Source of the DNA: Pelobacter sp. UBA6812
Lineage (GTDB): Bacteria; Desulfobacterota; Desulfuromonadia; Desulfuromonadales; Syntrophotaleaceae
Assembly (NCBI GenBank): GCA_002452265.1
Contig: DKEW01000086.1
Coordinates: 108,029 to 172,028 of the forward strand
Reading direction: 5' to 3'
DNA: 64,000 nucleotides
The stretch's first letter is position 1; each line of letters starts with the position of its first letter. A program made the translations under genes and the position numbers. The notes below the pieces were generated by a model. The model did no database searches and was not told the DNA's origin. It was given only the letters and a program-made list of their open reading frames with translations. Positions 18,498 through 28,047 of the stretch are shown one piece after another.

Positions 18498-19373
18498 TTA
18501 TATGATCTTGTTGAGGGGATATTCTACAATTCCCTGCGCGCCCAGTTTGACCAACTCCGGGATAATGCAGCGCACCTGTTTTTCATGCAGCACCGTCTCG
18601 ATGGATACCCATTCAGACTGATAAAGGTTGGCCACCGTCGGACGATTCAGGCTTGGCAGTATACGGATAATAGCTTCCACCTGATTGTGCGGCACATTCA
18701 TTTTCAAGCCGACCATCTTTTCGGCCCGCAGTGCCGCCTGCAACAAGGTGCAGAGTTGTTCCATCTTGCCGCGCTTCCAGGGGTCTTGCCAGGCCTGCTT
18801 ATTAGCAAGAATCACGGGCGTCGATTCCATAAGGGTTTCGACAATCCGCAAGTTATTGGCCTGGAGTGTCGATCCGGTTTCCGTCACCTCGACAATGGCG
18901 TCACACAAACCTTCGACGACCTTGGCCTCGGTAGCCCCCCAGGAAAATTCAACATCGACATCGATACCCCGCTCTAAAAAATAACGCCGGGTAAAACCGA
19001 CCAGTTCGGTGGAAATGGTCTTACCTTGAAGATCTTCCGGTTTTTGAACCGGGGAGTCATTGGCCACCACAAGCACCCAGCGCGCTGGCCGCCTGGACAC
19101 CTTGGAGTAAACCAGGTCACAGAGAACTTCGACATCCGAATCGTTTTCCATCACCCAGTCACGACCGGCGATCCCGACATCGATGGTACCGCGCTCGACG
19201 TATTTACCCATTTCCTGGCTGCGGATCAGACTGCAACCGATGTCGTCGTCATCGATAGCGGGAAAGTAATTGCGGGAGGACACCCGGATGTTCCAGCCGG
19301 CCTTTTGAAATAAATCTACGGTCGCCGCTTCCAAGCTGCCCTTAGGGATACCCAGCTTGAGTTGGCGGCTCAT
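18498..19373 (-). CDS. hisG: ATP phosphoribosyltransferase, long form
   Basis: This is the first and feedback-controlled step of histidine synthesis. The 291 residues indicate the long form, with a C-terminal ACT-like regulatory domain (about 215-291) and no need for HisZ. Motifs include [10 protein letters not shown] at the N-terminus, [13 protein letters not shown] and [14 protein letters not shown], the phosphoribosyl-binding loop. The ATG overlaps the hisI stop by 4 bp. Only hisI and hisG are found here, so the rest of the his pathway is elsewhere. Confidence 0.95.
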   Translation of the reverse strand: MSRQLKLGIPKGSLEAATVDLFQKAGWNIRVSSRNYFPAIDDDDIGCSLIRSQEMGKYVERGTIDVGIAGRDWVMENDSDVEVLCDLVYSKVSRRPARWVLVVANDSPVQKPEDLQGKTISTELVGFTRRYFLERGIDVDVEFSWGATEAKVVEGLCDAIVEVTETGSTLQANNLRIVETLMESTPVILANKQAWQDPWKRGKMEQLCTLLQAALRAEKMVGLKMNVPHNQVEAIIRILPSLNRPTVANLYQSEWVSIETVLHEKQVRCIIPELVKLGAQGIVEYPLNKII

Positions 19374-19747
19374 TTTTTATATACCTCATCGGGATCGAAT
19401 AGAGGTTCGGAATGCTCCACCCAGGCACCGTCTTCCCAGCGTACGTAAAAGCAGGTACGGTTGCCGGTATGGCATGCGGCGCCACCATTCTGCTTGACCT
19501 TGATGACCACGGTATCGGCATCGCAATCTGTCAGCACCTCTTTAACTTCCTGAGTGTTGCCGGATTCCTCGCCTTTCATCCAGTATTTGTTACGCCGACG
19601 ACTGAAAAACCAGGTTTTCCCGGTTTCCAAAGTCAGATTCAGTGCTTTTTCATCCAGAAATGCAACCATCAGTACTTCATTGGTCTGGTGGTCCTGAATA
19701 ATGGCTGGCACCAGGCCACCCATTTTTTCGAAATCGATCTTGATCAT
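19370..19747 (-). CDS. hisI: Phosphoribosyl-AMP cyclohydrolase
   Basis: This 125-residue enzyme catalyses step three of histidine synthesis. The magnesium site DCDADTV and the zinc cysteines in [14 protein letters not shown] are intact, and [16 protein letters not shown] is the family signature. The HisE pyrophosphohydrolase domain is absent, so it is the single-function form. The ATG at 19747 has GGAGGGG 7 bases upstream; the frame is open to 19789. It is coupled to hisG by an ATGA overlap. Confidence 0.95.
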   Translation of the reverse strand: MIKIDFEKMGGLVPAIIQDHQTNEVLMVAFLDEKALNLTLETGKTWFFSRRRNKYWMKGEESGNTQEVKEVLTDCDADTVVIKVKQNGGAACHTGNRTCFYVRWEDGAWVEHSEPLFDPDEVYKK

Positions 19748-19908
19748 AGACACCCCTCCAAACTCTTTGAGGAAGAAATAAACCACCAAAGTAATACAAC
19801 GCCGCAGACCAGAGTGTCAACTGTTTCCCCGCCGCAAAAAAGGCAAAACCCTTGTAACGATTAGTGAAATTGCAGAACTGAATCGTCATGCACGGAAAAA
19901 TTCAACCA

Positions 19909-21750
19909 TCAGTTATAAAAAGGCAGTTTTAAATAAAAACAGCTCCCCTGACCGACGGCACTATCCAGCCAGATGCTGCCATTATGAGCCTTGACGATTT
20001 CCTGAACCAACGACAAACCCAATCCGGTGCCTCGCATATTAGGGTGTTCGGATTGTATCCTGAAAAAACGTTCGAAAATCATGGTCTGATGTTCCAGAGG
20101 AATTCCGACACCTCTATCCTTCACATAAATAACCGCACCGTCATTATCCAGACGGGCACCCAGAACTATTTCTTCATCATCCGGCGAATATTTGAAGGCA
20201 TTGGACAGAAGGTTATGAAGAGCACGATACAGCTGATTTTCATCACCTCGAACCGGCGGCAAAACCTCCGGGCAATGGATCCGGATGCGGTCCCGTCCAC
20301 GGGCGGAGGAGAACATATTCGCTACGCCATGCAACAATGGAAAAACTTCTACCGGATGAATACTGCCAACTCCGTAACCTGCCCGCAGGCGTTGCAGATT
20401 AAGATGATTATCCACCAGTTCCTTTAACCGCTCACTTTGTTGTTGAATGATATTCAGGTAGTCCTTCTGACCTGCCGGACCGTCATTTGTCTTGAGTAAA
20501 TAATCGGTAAAGCCCAAAATCGCCGTCAGGGGCGTACGCATTTCATGACTGACGGCTGACAACATGTCATCCTTGAGTTCCTCGATGCGCTTTCGGTCAC
20601 TGACATCACGTAAAAATGCCGCAAATACTTTTCTTTTTTTCCAGGTAAAAGCCCCCACGGAGATTTCCACATCAAAGCTGCTACCGTCCTGGCGACGGTG
20701 ACTCACCAGCGGAAACTGTCGTAGGGCGCCATTTACAATCTGTTGCAAACGAAACCGACTCTGCTCCGGTTCTTCACTTAGATCAAGGACATCGAGTGCC
20801 AAAAATTCCTCCCGGGTGTAACCGTACAGATCTAGCGCCGCCACGTTGACATCAACAATCCGATAGGTGGTTGCATCGAAAATAACGATCGCATCCGAGC
20901 AGGAGGAAAACAGCATGCGATACTTTTCTTCGGATTCCTGCACCTTCTGTTCAGCATGCTTATGCTCGGTGACATCAACAAACGATGCCATGTAACAATG
21001 AGGTTCCCCCTCCGAATTTTCGACCACATGGGCCGAAACTTCAAAATAAACGGATCTCCCATCGGGGCGAATTGCAACAACTTCGCCACTCCAGTCTCTG
21101 GATTTCTGCAGCGCACGCAAAACCACGCGGGCCTTTTTGGGATTCTTCCAGAAATGGCCTACCTGATGTCCAAGAATATCTTCCGGGTTATCAAATCCCA
21201 CTAAATCGACAAATGACTTGTTGACGTAAGTCAAACGCCCGTCCAGGTCCGTAAACGCTATACCGTTGATAGATGAATCGATAGCCCGTCGCGCCAGTCC
21301 GAGATCTTTTTGCCGCTGCTTGGTTTCGGTAATATTCTGTAGATAGCCAACGATATGCGTGGCATTATCTTCACTACGACGGCAGATATAGCTGTCATCA
21401 CGAACCCACAGATAATAACCATCGCTGTGCTGGACGCGGTATTCTATGTGCATGGGCTGGCCGGCGCGCATCACCCTATACATTTCTTTCAAGGCATGGG
21501 CACGATCCTGGGGATGAATATGCAAAAGCCAGCTTTGGATATCGCTGCCCATTTCCTCCCGTGAAAACCCGAACATTCTGTAGCACTGTTCCGACCAGTC
21601 CAGTTTACCCCCGGGATGGTAGAGTTCATATAACACGCCACCAAAAGCCTCGGATAATGCCTGAAACTTTTTCGTGGAAAGGTCCTGATTGGGATACTCG
21701 CTCGGTCCTCCCACCAAAGAAGATTGGCTATTTACACAATACTGGCTCAC
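19909..21750 (-). CDS. Cytoplasmic PAS-PAS-PAS sensor histidine kinase
   Basis: This roughly 613-residue kinase has three PAS domains (around 30-145, 155-265 and 275-390; note FTDLDGRLTYVNKSFVDLVG). A HisKA domain with AVSHEMRTPLTAIL and a HATPase domain with N box LHNLLSNAFKYSP and DRGVGIP...GTGLGLSLV follow. There is no transmembrane segment, so it senses an internal signal, perhaps redox or a ligand bound by a PAS domain. The start is best placed at the GTG at 21750, which has GGGGAG 7 bases upstream; the frame is open to 21783. No response regulator is adjacent, so it is an orphan kinase. Confidence 0.9.
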   Translation of the reverse strand: MSQYCVNSQSSLVGGPSEYPNQDLSTKKFQALSEAFGGVLYELYHPGGKLDWSEQCYRMFGFSREEMGSDIQSWLLHIHPQDRAHALKEMYRVMRAGQPMHIEYRVQHSDGYYLWVRDDSYICRRSEDNATHIVGYLQNITETKQRQKDLGLARRAIDSSINGIAFTDLDGRLTYVNKSFVDLVGFDNPEDILGHQVGHFWKNPKKARVVLRALQKSRDWSGEVVAIRPDGRSVYFEVSAHVVENSEGEPHCYMASFVDVTEHKHAEQKVQESEEKYRMLFSSCSDAIVIFDATTYRIVDVNVAALDLYGYTREEFLALDVLDLSEEPEQSRFRLQQIVNGALRQFPLVSHRRQDGSSFDVEISVGAFTWKKRKVFAAFLRDVSDRKRIEELKDDMLSAVSHEMRTPLTAILGFTDYLLKTNDGPAGQKDYLNIIQQQSERLKELVDNHLNLQRLRAGYGVGSIHPVEVFPLLHGVANMFSSARGRDRIRIHCPEVLPPVRGDENQLYRALHNLLSNAFKYSPDDEEIVLGARLDNDGAVIYVKDRGVGIPLEHQTMIFERFFRIQSEHPNMRGTGLGLSLVQEIVKAHNGSIWLDSAVGQGSCFYLKLPFYN

Positions 21751-21980
21751 GTTAGAACTCCCCGACCATGGCACGGACACCACCGTCTACAAGGAAAAAC
21801 CACCTTTCAAGCCTTCACGAATATTCACGGCATGGATAAACAAAATGCCATCACGCCATAGAAATCAAACTGTGTTGTAATTTGCCCATCGATTTTGCGC
21901 GTAGCGTCAGAGGCATGGGTAGAATGCATTGTGTCAGGAATTGTTTTTTCCGAAAAGGCCTTCGAGAAGGAGGAAATCAG

Positions 21981-22079
21981 GTGGATAGTACGGAAGAAGT
22001 GCCCCTCACAACGCATCTACAATACACGCGACCGACTGGGGTCAAAACAGGCCACCTGCAACAGAACAACCGCTGCTGA
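21981..22079 (+). CDS. Possible 32-residue small protein
   Basis: A GTG at 21981 is preceded by AAGGAGG at a 7-base spacing, one of the best ribosome-binding sites in the window. It opens a 32-codon frame (MDSTEEVPLTTHLQY at its start, ending GHLQQNNRC). No family is recognised and there is no membrane segment. It could be real, a leader peptide, or chance. It lies in the 640-bp gap between the divergent PAS kinase and L,D-transpeptidase genes. Confidence 0.25.
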   Translation: MDSTEEVPLTTHLQYTRPTGVKTGHLQQNNRC

Positions 22080-22391
22080 AAGCCTGCCATAAAAGATTAT
22101 CCAAAATGCATGCATAACCAATCTGCCCATCTACACAACGAGAAGGGCAACGCGAAAATACTAACATACAAATATTTTTTTTCAGCCTCAAAAAAAATAA
22201 TCTTCATTTTTATGCATGCTGCACTTGGTTATTCTCCAGGTACACCTCAAGTCGGCTTTTCCAGATTTCAACTTACGGCCCTGTTTTGCGCTATCTGTTT
22301 TATCAGCAAACTATTTCGCCCTCCTGACAATACAGTCACTATCGACAAAAGTATCTTTTCCAGGATTCAGGATTACGGTATAGTTTGGCTC
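22080..22391. other. AT-rich region upstream of the L,D-transpeptidase gene
   Basis: The frame of the L,D-transpeptidase gene is open back to 22110, but the encoded residues look non-native and precede a clean signal peptide. I read this stretch as promoter and leader sequence. No specific site is convincing. Confidence 0.35.
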
Positions 22392-23297
22392 ATGAGTAAA
22401 TTATTTACATGTATTTTCAGTATCCTATGCCTATGTTGCCATACTGCTTACGGCTGGTATCCCATCCAACCTGACGAAAGTCTGATACCGTCAACCGACG
22501 GTGCCTCGCTGATTGGCAGCCACCGGACTTATTATACGCAACCCGGGGATACGTTAATTGAACTTGCCCTCCAAGGGGGGCTTGGATACCTCGCATTAAG
22601 CAAAGCGAATCCAGAAGTTGACCCATGGTTACCTCAAGCCGGCACGCGGATATTGCTGCCTTATGCCTTTATATTACCCACGGGCATTCAGCCCGGCATC
22701 ACCGTCAACTTGGCGGAACTTCGTCTTTATTATGTGTGGCATGAACAAAACAGTTTACGGGTGCGCGTTTATCCTGTAGGCATCGGCAGGTCCGGATGGG
22801 ACACGCCCGAAGGATCCTTTGAGGTCATTCAAAAAATAGTTCGTCCTGCCTGGCATCCCCCGGCATCCCTAAGGTTGGAAAACCCGCAACTTCCTGCCAG
22901 CGTCCCCCCCGGGCCTGACAACCCTCTGGGGGAATATTGGCTTGGCCTTTCGGCACCCGGTTATGGCATTCATGGTACCAGTAAACCGTACGGGGTTGGT
23001 CGTCGCATCAGTCACGGTTGTTTACGGCTTTATCCCTGGGATATAAGAGACCTGTTTGCCCGCGTAAAAATCGGTACCCCTGTACGCATTTTACGGCAAC
23101 CCGTGAAAATCGGCATAAAAAACGGTAAGTTGCTGTTGGAAGTTCACCGCTCTGACAATTTCAGCGACCAGAACTTACTGGAGGAAACTCTGCAACGAAT
23201 TGCCCAAGTAGCCGGTCATATCCAAGTGAATCGGGATACCGTAGAAAGAGAAATACATCTTGGACGTGGCGTGCCTACCATCATATCCGGGGATTAA
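22392..23297 (+). CDS. Exported L,D-transpeptidase (LysM-like + YkuD)
   Basis: This 301-residue enzyme is predicted to form 3-3 peptidoglycan cross-links or attach proteins to peptidoglycan in the periplasm. A signal peptide (residues 1-21, ending TAYGW) is followed by a LysM-like segment TYYTQPGDTLIELALQGG. The YkuD domain has the catalytic motif HGTSKPYGVGRRISHGCLRL, with the histidine and SHGC cysteine. The ATG at 22392 is chosen because it starts the signal peptide; no strong ribosome-binding site is seen. The last 60 residues form a C-terminal extension (SDNFSDQNLLEETLQR) of unknown role. It is convergent with the glycosyltransferase at 23309. Confidence 0.9.
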   Translation: MSKLFTCIFSILCLCCHTAYGWYPIQPDESLIPSTDGASLIGSHRTYYTQPGDTLIELALQGGLGYLALSKANPEVDPWLPQAGTRILLPYAFILPTGIQPGITVNLAELRLYYVWHEQNSLRVRVYPVGIGRSGWDTPEGSFEVIQKIVRPAWHPPASLRLENPQLPASVPPGPDNPLGEYWLGLSAPGYGIHGTSKPYGVGRRISHGCLRLYPWDIRDLFARVKIGTPVRILRQPVKIGIKNGKLLLEVHRSDNFSDQNLLEETLQRIAQVAGHIQVNRDTVEREIHLGRGVPTIISGD

Positions 23298-23308
23298 TCT
23301 GCCAAACG

Positions 23309-24277
23309 TTAATCATCTTTTACAACACGGCTATGGCAATAACGTTCAGGGAAGAACAGTAGCCTGTACCAGGCGACCACGGACCCGATCTTATTGGCAA
23401 CCTCCAACTGATAACGCAGGCTATTGAATTTCTTGTAAGGTAGCAACCACTTGTAGCCCTTCTTCAATCGGCAGAGTAATGCCCAGACCGCTTTCAGCAA
23501 GGACAGAAAAGTTTTCTCCACAACAGGTGCGTCATCAGAGATAAGGGAAAAAACATCAGAGTACCCCTGCCAGAAATACCTGCGCCGGTACCAGCTTTTC
23601 CTCAGCCGACTGCGATGCACTAAATGCACAACCCTGGCTTCGGGCTGGTAATAACCCTGGTACCCCATGGCGCACAGTTTGTCCTGAAGCAAGGTTTCCT
23701 CATTTGATATCAAGCATTCACCTTTACGCCCCAGATTTACGGCAAATCCGCCGGTGCTTTCCAGTAGGGCCCGTGGAAAGGCTATGTTCACCCCCCACAG
23801 ATATTCGTTTTTTAAATAACGAGCGAAATCACCGTAGTCAAGATAAGCCAATGGGGACAACATTTTATCGGTCAGCCACGCAGGACGTGCTATTTCCCAG
23901 TCCAGAGCAACCTTGCCCCCAATAAATCCAGGGGTCGGGGTGATTCTTTCAAAAACCTCCAACAGAGTTTCAAGCCATTCGTGGCAAGCTGCGGCATCGT
24001 CGTCCAGAAACGCCACGTAATCCCCCTTTGCTTCCTTCCAGCCAAGATTACGCGCTATCGACAAACCCAGATTATCCTCCCGCAAGTATCTCAAGTGCGG
24101 ATACCTTGCCTGATACTCGCGAACCAACGACGCAGTACCATCGGTTGACGCATTGTCCACAACCAGAATTTCGTATTGATCAACAGGCAGACTTTGACAA
24201 ACCAGACTGTCCAGCGCCCGAGATAAATAGTTCGCCCGATTATGCGTACAAATTATTGCAGAAACAACACATGGCAT
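23309..24277 (-). CDS. Family 2 glycosyltransferase
   Basis: This 322-residue GT-A protein begins VSAIICTHNRANYLSRALDS and has a nucleotide-sugar site in VVDNASTDGT and a metal-binding DXD in VAFLDDDAA. Conserved GGKVALDWE and NEETLLQDKL regions follow. No signal peptide is present; a weakly hydrophobic patch near 275-290 may touch the membrane. It probably adds a sugar to a surface glycan, but donor and acceptor are unknown. AAGG lies 9 bases before the ATG. Confidence 0.88.
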   Translation of the reverse strand: MPCVVSAIICTHNRANYLSRALDSLVCQSLPVDQYEILVVDNASTDGTASLVREYQARYPHLRYLREDNLGLSIARNLGWKEAKGDYVAFLDDDAAACHEWLETLLEVFERITPTPGFIGGKVALDWEIARPAWLTDKMLSPLAYLDYGDFARYLKNEYLWGVNIAFPRALLESTGGFAVNLGRKGECLISNEETLLQDKLCAMGYQGYYQPEARVVHLVHRSRLRKSWYRRRYFWQGYSDVFSLISDDAPVVEKTFLSLLKAVWALLCRLKKGYKWLLPYKKFNSLRYQLEVANKIGSVVAWYRLLFFPERYCHSRVVKDD

Positions 24278-24377
24278 ACGAAATAACCTTCATGAATATT
24301 GGATTTGGCAATCATTGCTTCATTCCCATCATATTTTTTACTCATGACCAGGAGCGGGACCGCTGTGTCATCAATGC

Positions 24378-24414
24378 AAAAAAAATGCCCCACAGTGTAC
24401 TCTGCAGGGCATTT
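24378..24414 (-). terminator. Intrinsic terminator of the alanine-zipper lipoprotein gene
   Basis: On the minus strand ATGCCC and GGGCAT pair, with inner CTGCAG/CTGTG pairing, and eight T follow. It begins 20 bp after the stop, as expected for a strongly expressed lipoprotein gene. Confidence 0.85.
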
Positions 24415-24433
24415 CAATGGTTTAATCCATCAA

Positions 24434-24742
24434 TTATTTTTTCTGGCACATTTCAAAAGCGCGTTGGGCTTTTTGTGCACTGGCTTGGGCGTCAGCAGCG
24501 CTCTTCTCAGCTTGGGCAGCCGCAGCTTCAGCCCGTTGAGCCGATTCTTCAGCACGCATGGCTGCATCGCTTGCCATTCCGGCGGAAACTTGCGCCTTCT
24601 GTGCCTGGTCTGCAGCCATCTGACCGGATTGCACGGCCTGATTGATCAATTCGCGATCGGTGGCACTGAGCTGCGCTGAACAACCACTCAGAACCATGAC
24701 CGACAAAGCAGCGCCTCCCAATATCGTTTGCCATTTTTGCAT
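24434..24742 (-). CDS. Small alanine-zipper lipoprotein, Lpp/OprI-like
   Basis: This 102-residue protein has a lipoprotein signal with lipobox VLSGCS. A long alanine-rich heptad coiled coil follows (AADQAQKAQVSAGMASDAA, then AEESAQRAEAAAAQAEKSA). It probably forms a trimeric outer-membrane lipoprotein that tethers the envelope, like Lpp or OprI. The C-terminus FEMCQKK ends in two lysines, which could serve as peptidoglycan attachment, as in Lpp. An L,D-transpeptidase of the kind that would make that link is encoded at 22392. GGGAGG lies upstream of the ATG. Confidence 0.85.
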   Translation of the reverse strand: MQKWQTILGGAALSVMVLSGCSAQLSATDRELINQAVQSGQMAADQAQKAQVSAGMASDAAMRAEESAQRAEAAAAQAEKSAADAQASAQKAQRAFEMCQKK

Positions 24743-24814
24743 TGCTCCACCTCCCTCTAGGTTAGGGTGATTACCTACCCGTTTCCATGACTCTAACGAA
24801 TGAAACGGATCTTT

Positions 24815-25339
24815 TCACGGCTGATTCGGAAAAATAAGCCTTTCAGGGTTATATCCCTGGTCGACAATTCGTAATAGAATTTTTTGAAGCAGATCTTTTT
24901 CCAGATGCGATTGTCGAGCAAGGATCCAGAGATACTTTCTGCTCGGGTGTCCAACGACAGCCCAACTGTAATCTTCCGCCAATTCAATAACCCAATAGTG
25001 TCCGTAAAAGGGCCAAAAAAATGTGACTTTGAGTTTAGCAGGGCTTCGCTCATCGCAAACCCTGGCACGCCCTTTGACCTCACTGATGCTTCCTCCACGG
25101 TCCACACGACGGCAACGATTGATCACCTCTATACTGCCGTCATCAACGATCCGATAGGTCGCTGTTACACCGTCGCAGCCTTTTTCAAACCGGTTTGGGT
25201 AACGCGCAATCTCGTACCATGTACCAGAGTAACGCTGAAGATCGATACTGCCAACGACACTGGGCGGTTTCTGCACGCTGCCACAACCGAAGCAGAACAG
25301 CGAAGTCCACATTGAAACGAACAGAAAGCGTAAAATCAC
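24815..25339 (-). CDS. Outer-membrane lipocalin, Blc-like lipoprotein
   Basis: The 174-residue protein has a lipoprotein signal with cysteine in LFCFGCGS. The lipocalin signature is YSGTWYEIARYPNRFEKGC. Further conserved segments are VTATYRIVDDGSIEVINRC and YWVIELAEDYSWAVVGHPS, followed by the final LWILARQ. Bacterial lipocalins bind lipids or small hydrophobic compounds at the outer membrane. The GTG at 25339, with GAGGAC upstream, is preferred; the open frame extends to 25420. It is separated from the alanine-zipper gene by 72 bp on the same strand. Confidence 0.9.
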   Translation of the reverse strand: MILRFLFVSMWTSLFCFGCGSVQKPPSVVGSIDLQRYSGTWYEIARYPNRFEKGCDGVTATYRIVDDGSIEVINRCRRVDRGGSISEVKGRARVCDERSPAKLKVTFFWPFYGHYWVIELAEDYSWAVVGHPSRKYLWILARQSHLEKDLLQKILLRIVDQGYNPERLIFPNQP

Positions 25340-25486
25340 CAGGAGTCCTCTATCAGGATAAAAACAGGAGTCGCTTCTAATTATGCAGCATATTATCAGC
25401 GATGCAACCAACGCCTTCAAAAAGCTGCAAAAGTACTCTCAACGTTATGGTTACAGCTATTGTGATAAGAAAAGATAAGAACATCC

Positions 25487-25513
25487 TCCCCGGTTCTTGC
25501 CGGGGATTTTACA
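25487..25513. terminator. Hairpin downstream of rdgB, possible weak terminator
   Basis: TCCCCGG and CCGGGGA pair around a six-base loop. A T-rich tail (TTTTAC) is present only on the plus strand, so termination of the minus-strand rdgB transcript is doubtful. Confidence 0.3.
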
Positions 25514-25574
25514 AGAGGATCAAACACGAGCAGTTGGCAGGAGAAAAGTCCGGGAACTAAGATATAGGTAAGGA

Positions 25575-26165
25575 CTAATGGATGTGTTGCAAATATTCAA
25601 CAAAACGTTTAAATGCTTGCCCTCGGTGACTTATGCGATTTTTTATCTCCAGAGGTAGTTCCGCAAGGGTGCGACCATATTCAGGTACCATGAACAGCGG
25701 ATCGTAACCAAAGCCTCCATCTCCTCTGGCCTGCTCAAGAATTACCCCGTCGAGACGCCCTTCGAACAGTTGGCAGTCCCCTTCAGGGGTGCACAAAGCC
25801 AGGACGCAATGAAAAGCCGCCTGACGTTGGTTGAAGGGCACGTCGACCATATCCTCAAGCAATTTACGATTATTGTCGGCATCCGATGCACCATCGCCGG
25901 CATAACGGGCCGAATAGATCCCCGGTTGCCCGGCAAGCGCCTCAACCGCCAACCCGGAATCATCCGCAAGCGTCATATAACCGGTCAGATGAGCCATGGT
26001 AGCGGCCTTTTTATGCGCATTGGCCGCAAAAGTCTCGCCATCTTCCACAACATCGGGAAGCTCGCCGCACTCATCCAACCCTTTGACGGCAATACCGGTG
26101 TCAGCCAGCAACCGCTGAATTTCCTTCAACTTTCCGTTATTGCGTGTCGCAACCAGCAGTTCCAT
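25575..26165 (-). CDS. rdgB: XTP/dITP diphosphatase (Ham1/RdgB)
   Basis: This 196-residue pyrophosphatase removes deaminated purine nucleotides (dITP, XTP) before they enter DNA or RNA. The motifs [33 protein letters not shown] and [13 protein letters not shown] are intact, and SHRGQAF closes the protein. The ATG at 26165 has a perfect GGAGG at a 7-base spacing; the frame is open to 26213. It follows rph by 2 bp and belongs to the amiC-rph-rdgB operon. Confidence 0.96.
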   Translation of the reverse strand: MELLVATRNNGKLKEIQRLLADTGIAVKGLDECGELPDVVEDGETFAANAHKKAATMAHLTGYMTLADDSGLAVEALAGQPGIYSARYAGDGASDADNNRKLLEDMVDVPFNQRQAAFHCVLALCTPEGDCQLFEGRLDGVILEQARGDGGFGYDPLFMVPEYGRTLAELPLEIKNRISHRGQAFKRFVEYLQHIH

Positions 26166-26167
26166 CT

Positions 26168-26902
26168 TTACGCCTCCAGAGACTGCAGCTGCAAACGATG
26201 CAAATCCCGGCAACCCGCCAAGGCCAGATTACGTAAATCATCGAGTTCCTGCATGGTAAAGGGGCGTTCCTCGGCAGTCCCTTGCACCTCGACAAAATTC
26301 CCGGAACCGGTAATCACAAAATTCATATCGACCTCGGCCCGGAAATCCTCGCCATAATCGAGATCCAGCAACGGATGACCGTCTACCAATCCGACACTGA
26401 CAGCGGAAACGCTATCGCGCAACGGTGAATCGACCAGGTGGTTTTCCCGAATCAGGCCGTAAATGGCATCGTGCAGAGCTACGTAGGCACCGGTGATGGC
26501 TGCTGTGCGGGTGCCGCCATCGGCCTGTAAAACATCGCAGTCGATGAGGATGGTCCGCTCTCCAAGAGCCTCGAGATCACAGATTGCTCGCAGGGAACGA
26601 CCGATCAGGCGTTGAATTTCACTGGTGCGACCACTCACTTTGCCACGCGTCGATTCCCGCGAGGAGCGTACATGAGTCGCACGGGGCAACATGGAATATT
26701 CCGCAGTGATCCACCCCTGACCCTGCCCGCGAAGAAATGACGGCACGCCATCTTCAACGGTGGCATTGCATAGAACACGGGTTTCTCCAAACGATACCAG
26801 CACCGAGCCTTCGGCATAACGGGTAAAACCACGACTGAAATATACGGTACGCAACTCGGATGGAGTGCGACCATCGACACGACGGGTCACGGAGTCACTC
26901 AC
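26168..26902 (-). CDS. rph: Ribonuclease PH
   Basis: This phosphorolytic 3' exoribonuclease trims tRNA precursors. The 244-residue length matches family expectations. [43 protein letters not shown] and [20 protein letters not shown] are characteristic. [16 protein letters not shown] carries the active-site aspartates. The GTG start has AGGAGG 7 bases upstream and overlaps the amiC stop by 4 bp. Confidence 0.97.
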   Translation of the reverse strand: MSDSVTRRVDGRTPSELRTVYFSRGFTRYAEGSVLVSFGETRVLCNATVEDGVPSFLRGQGQGWITAEYSMLPRATHVRSSRESTRGKVSGRTSEIQRLIGRSLRAICDLEALGERTILIDCDVLQADGGTRTAAITGAYVALHDAIYGLIRENHLVDSPLRDSVSAVSVGLVDGHPLLDLDYGEDFRAEVDMNFVITGSGNFVEVQGTAEERPFTMQELDDLRNLALAGCRDLHRLQLQSLEA

Positions 26903-27972
26903 AGAAAATCCTCCTGCTTTTTCTCGGCAAAGGTGTTGAGACCATTGAACAGGGCCGCGGCCACAGCTCTCTGCCCCTCTTCTACGGTCAGACGAGCTTT
27001 ATCGTCAACATGGCTCAAGTAGCCCATTTCAACCAGTACGGTAGGTAAATCACCGCGCCCCAAAGGCAATAGCGGGGCTCTTAGAATACCATGCACCGGC
27101 AAGCCCGCAGCCAGCAGGGACGACTTCAGAGTCTGAGCCAATTGCATGCTGCCATCATTTTCCGCTACGGAACCGGCAGCCTTCTCCTCAAGGGGGCGCA
27201 CGAAAAGAACAACCCCATGGGGAGATTGGCCAAAGGATGCCTGGGCATGCAACACCAGCAACACATCGGCACCTGATTGGGAAACGACCTGAAATCTCTG
27301 GTCTTGCGTGAGGGCATAATCGTCATTACGGGCCAGAACAACCGGCATTCCAAGCTGCATCTTGACTTGCCTCGCGACCTTTTGAGCAATCGCCAGAGTC
27401 ACCTGTTTTTCTTTGATTCCATCGACCCCGATGGCCCCCGGATCTTCCCCTCCATGCCCCGGATCAATGGCAATCTTGGTTACCACCCTGATATCCTTTG
27501 CATCGGTTGGATCACGCTTGAGTAAAAAGGCGAACAAGCGGTCGAGTTGCGTACCGGGATTAGGGTCCTGGGTATTGCTGGGATCGAGATTGCGATAAAC
27601 CACCGAACGGTTCACCAGTCCAACAAGTTGGTTCTGAAGAAAACTTTCCGATATGCGTAGGCGCCCATCGATAAATCGTGGAGGTTGGGCAAGGGGCATC
27701 ATCTGGCTGCCTATGCGCAGGAAATGACTCCCGGGCGAAATCACGGCACGCCCTTGAGGGGTCGTTATTTCGTACACATGTTTGACCGACTGCCAGCGAC
27801 CCGACAAGCCAAGCACAGGTAACACATCGTCAATAGCCAAATAAGCGATACCTTCGCGATGATACACCTCAGCAATGCGTGTGGGCGGTTGCCCTTCCAG
27901 CGCAATCTCTACAGCGGCATGAGCAGGGAGGACCAACAGTAAGCAAAATACAGGAATCAAAAAACGGATCAT
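26899..27972 (-). CDS. Periplasmic N-acetylmuramoyl-L-alanine amidase (Amidase_3)
   Basis: This 357-residue enzyme cleaves the amide bond between muramic acid and the stem peptide during cell separation. Signal peptide residues 1-19 end in PAHA. Residues 20-150 form an N-terminal beta-rich domain (copper-amine-oxidase-like or AMIN-like), with the linker near 150. The Amidase_3 domain has [16 protein letters not shown] (zinc histidine), a KEKQVTLA glutamate and the catalytic glutamate in [13 protein letters not shown]. It heads the operon with rph and rdgB; GAGGAG precedes the ATG. Confidence 0.92.
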   Translation of the reverse strand: MIRFLIPVFCLLLVLPAHAAVEIALEGQPPTRIAEVYHREGIAYLAIDDVLPVLGLSGRWQSVKHVYEITTPQGRAVISPGSHFLRIGSQMMPLAQPPRFIDGRLRISESFLQNQLVGLVNRSVVYRNLDPSNTQDPNPGTQLDRLFAFLLKRDPTDAKDIRVVTKIAIDPGHGGEDPGAIGVDGIKEKQVTLAIAQKVARQVKMQLGMPVVLARNDDYALTQDQRFQVVSQSGADVLLVLHAQASFGQSPHGVVLFVRPLEEKAAGSVAENDGSMQLAQTLKSSLLAAGLPVHGILRAPLLPLGRGDLPTVLVEMGYLSHVDDKARLTVEEGQRAVAAALFNGLNTFAEKKQEDFL

Positions 27973-28047
27973 AGTCTCCTCTTCGGTTCGAGCCGTTTCT
28001 TATACCTCGGCGCTTCTTTCCATGTCAATAAAACGGACTTATCCGCT

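Noticed and set aside
22110..22391. An N-terminal extension of the L,D-transpeptidase
   Set aside because: The extra residues precede a clean signal peptide that must be N-terminal for export.
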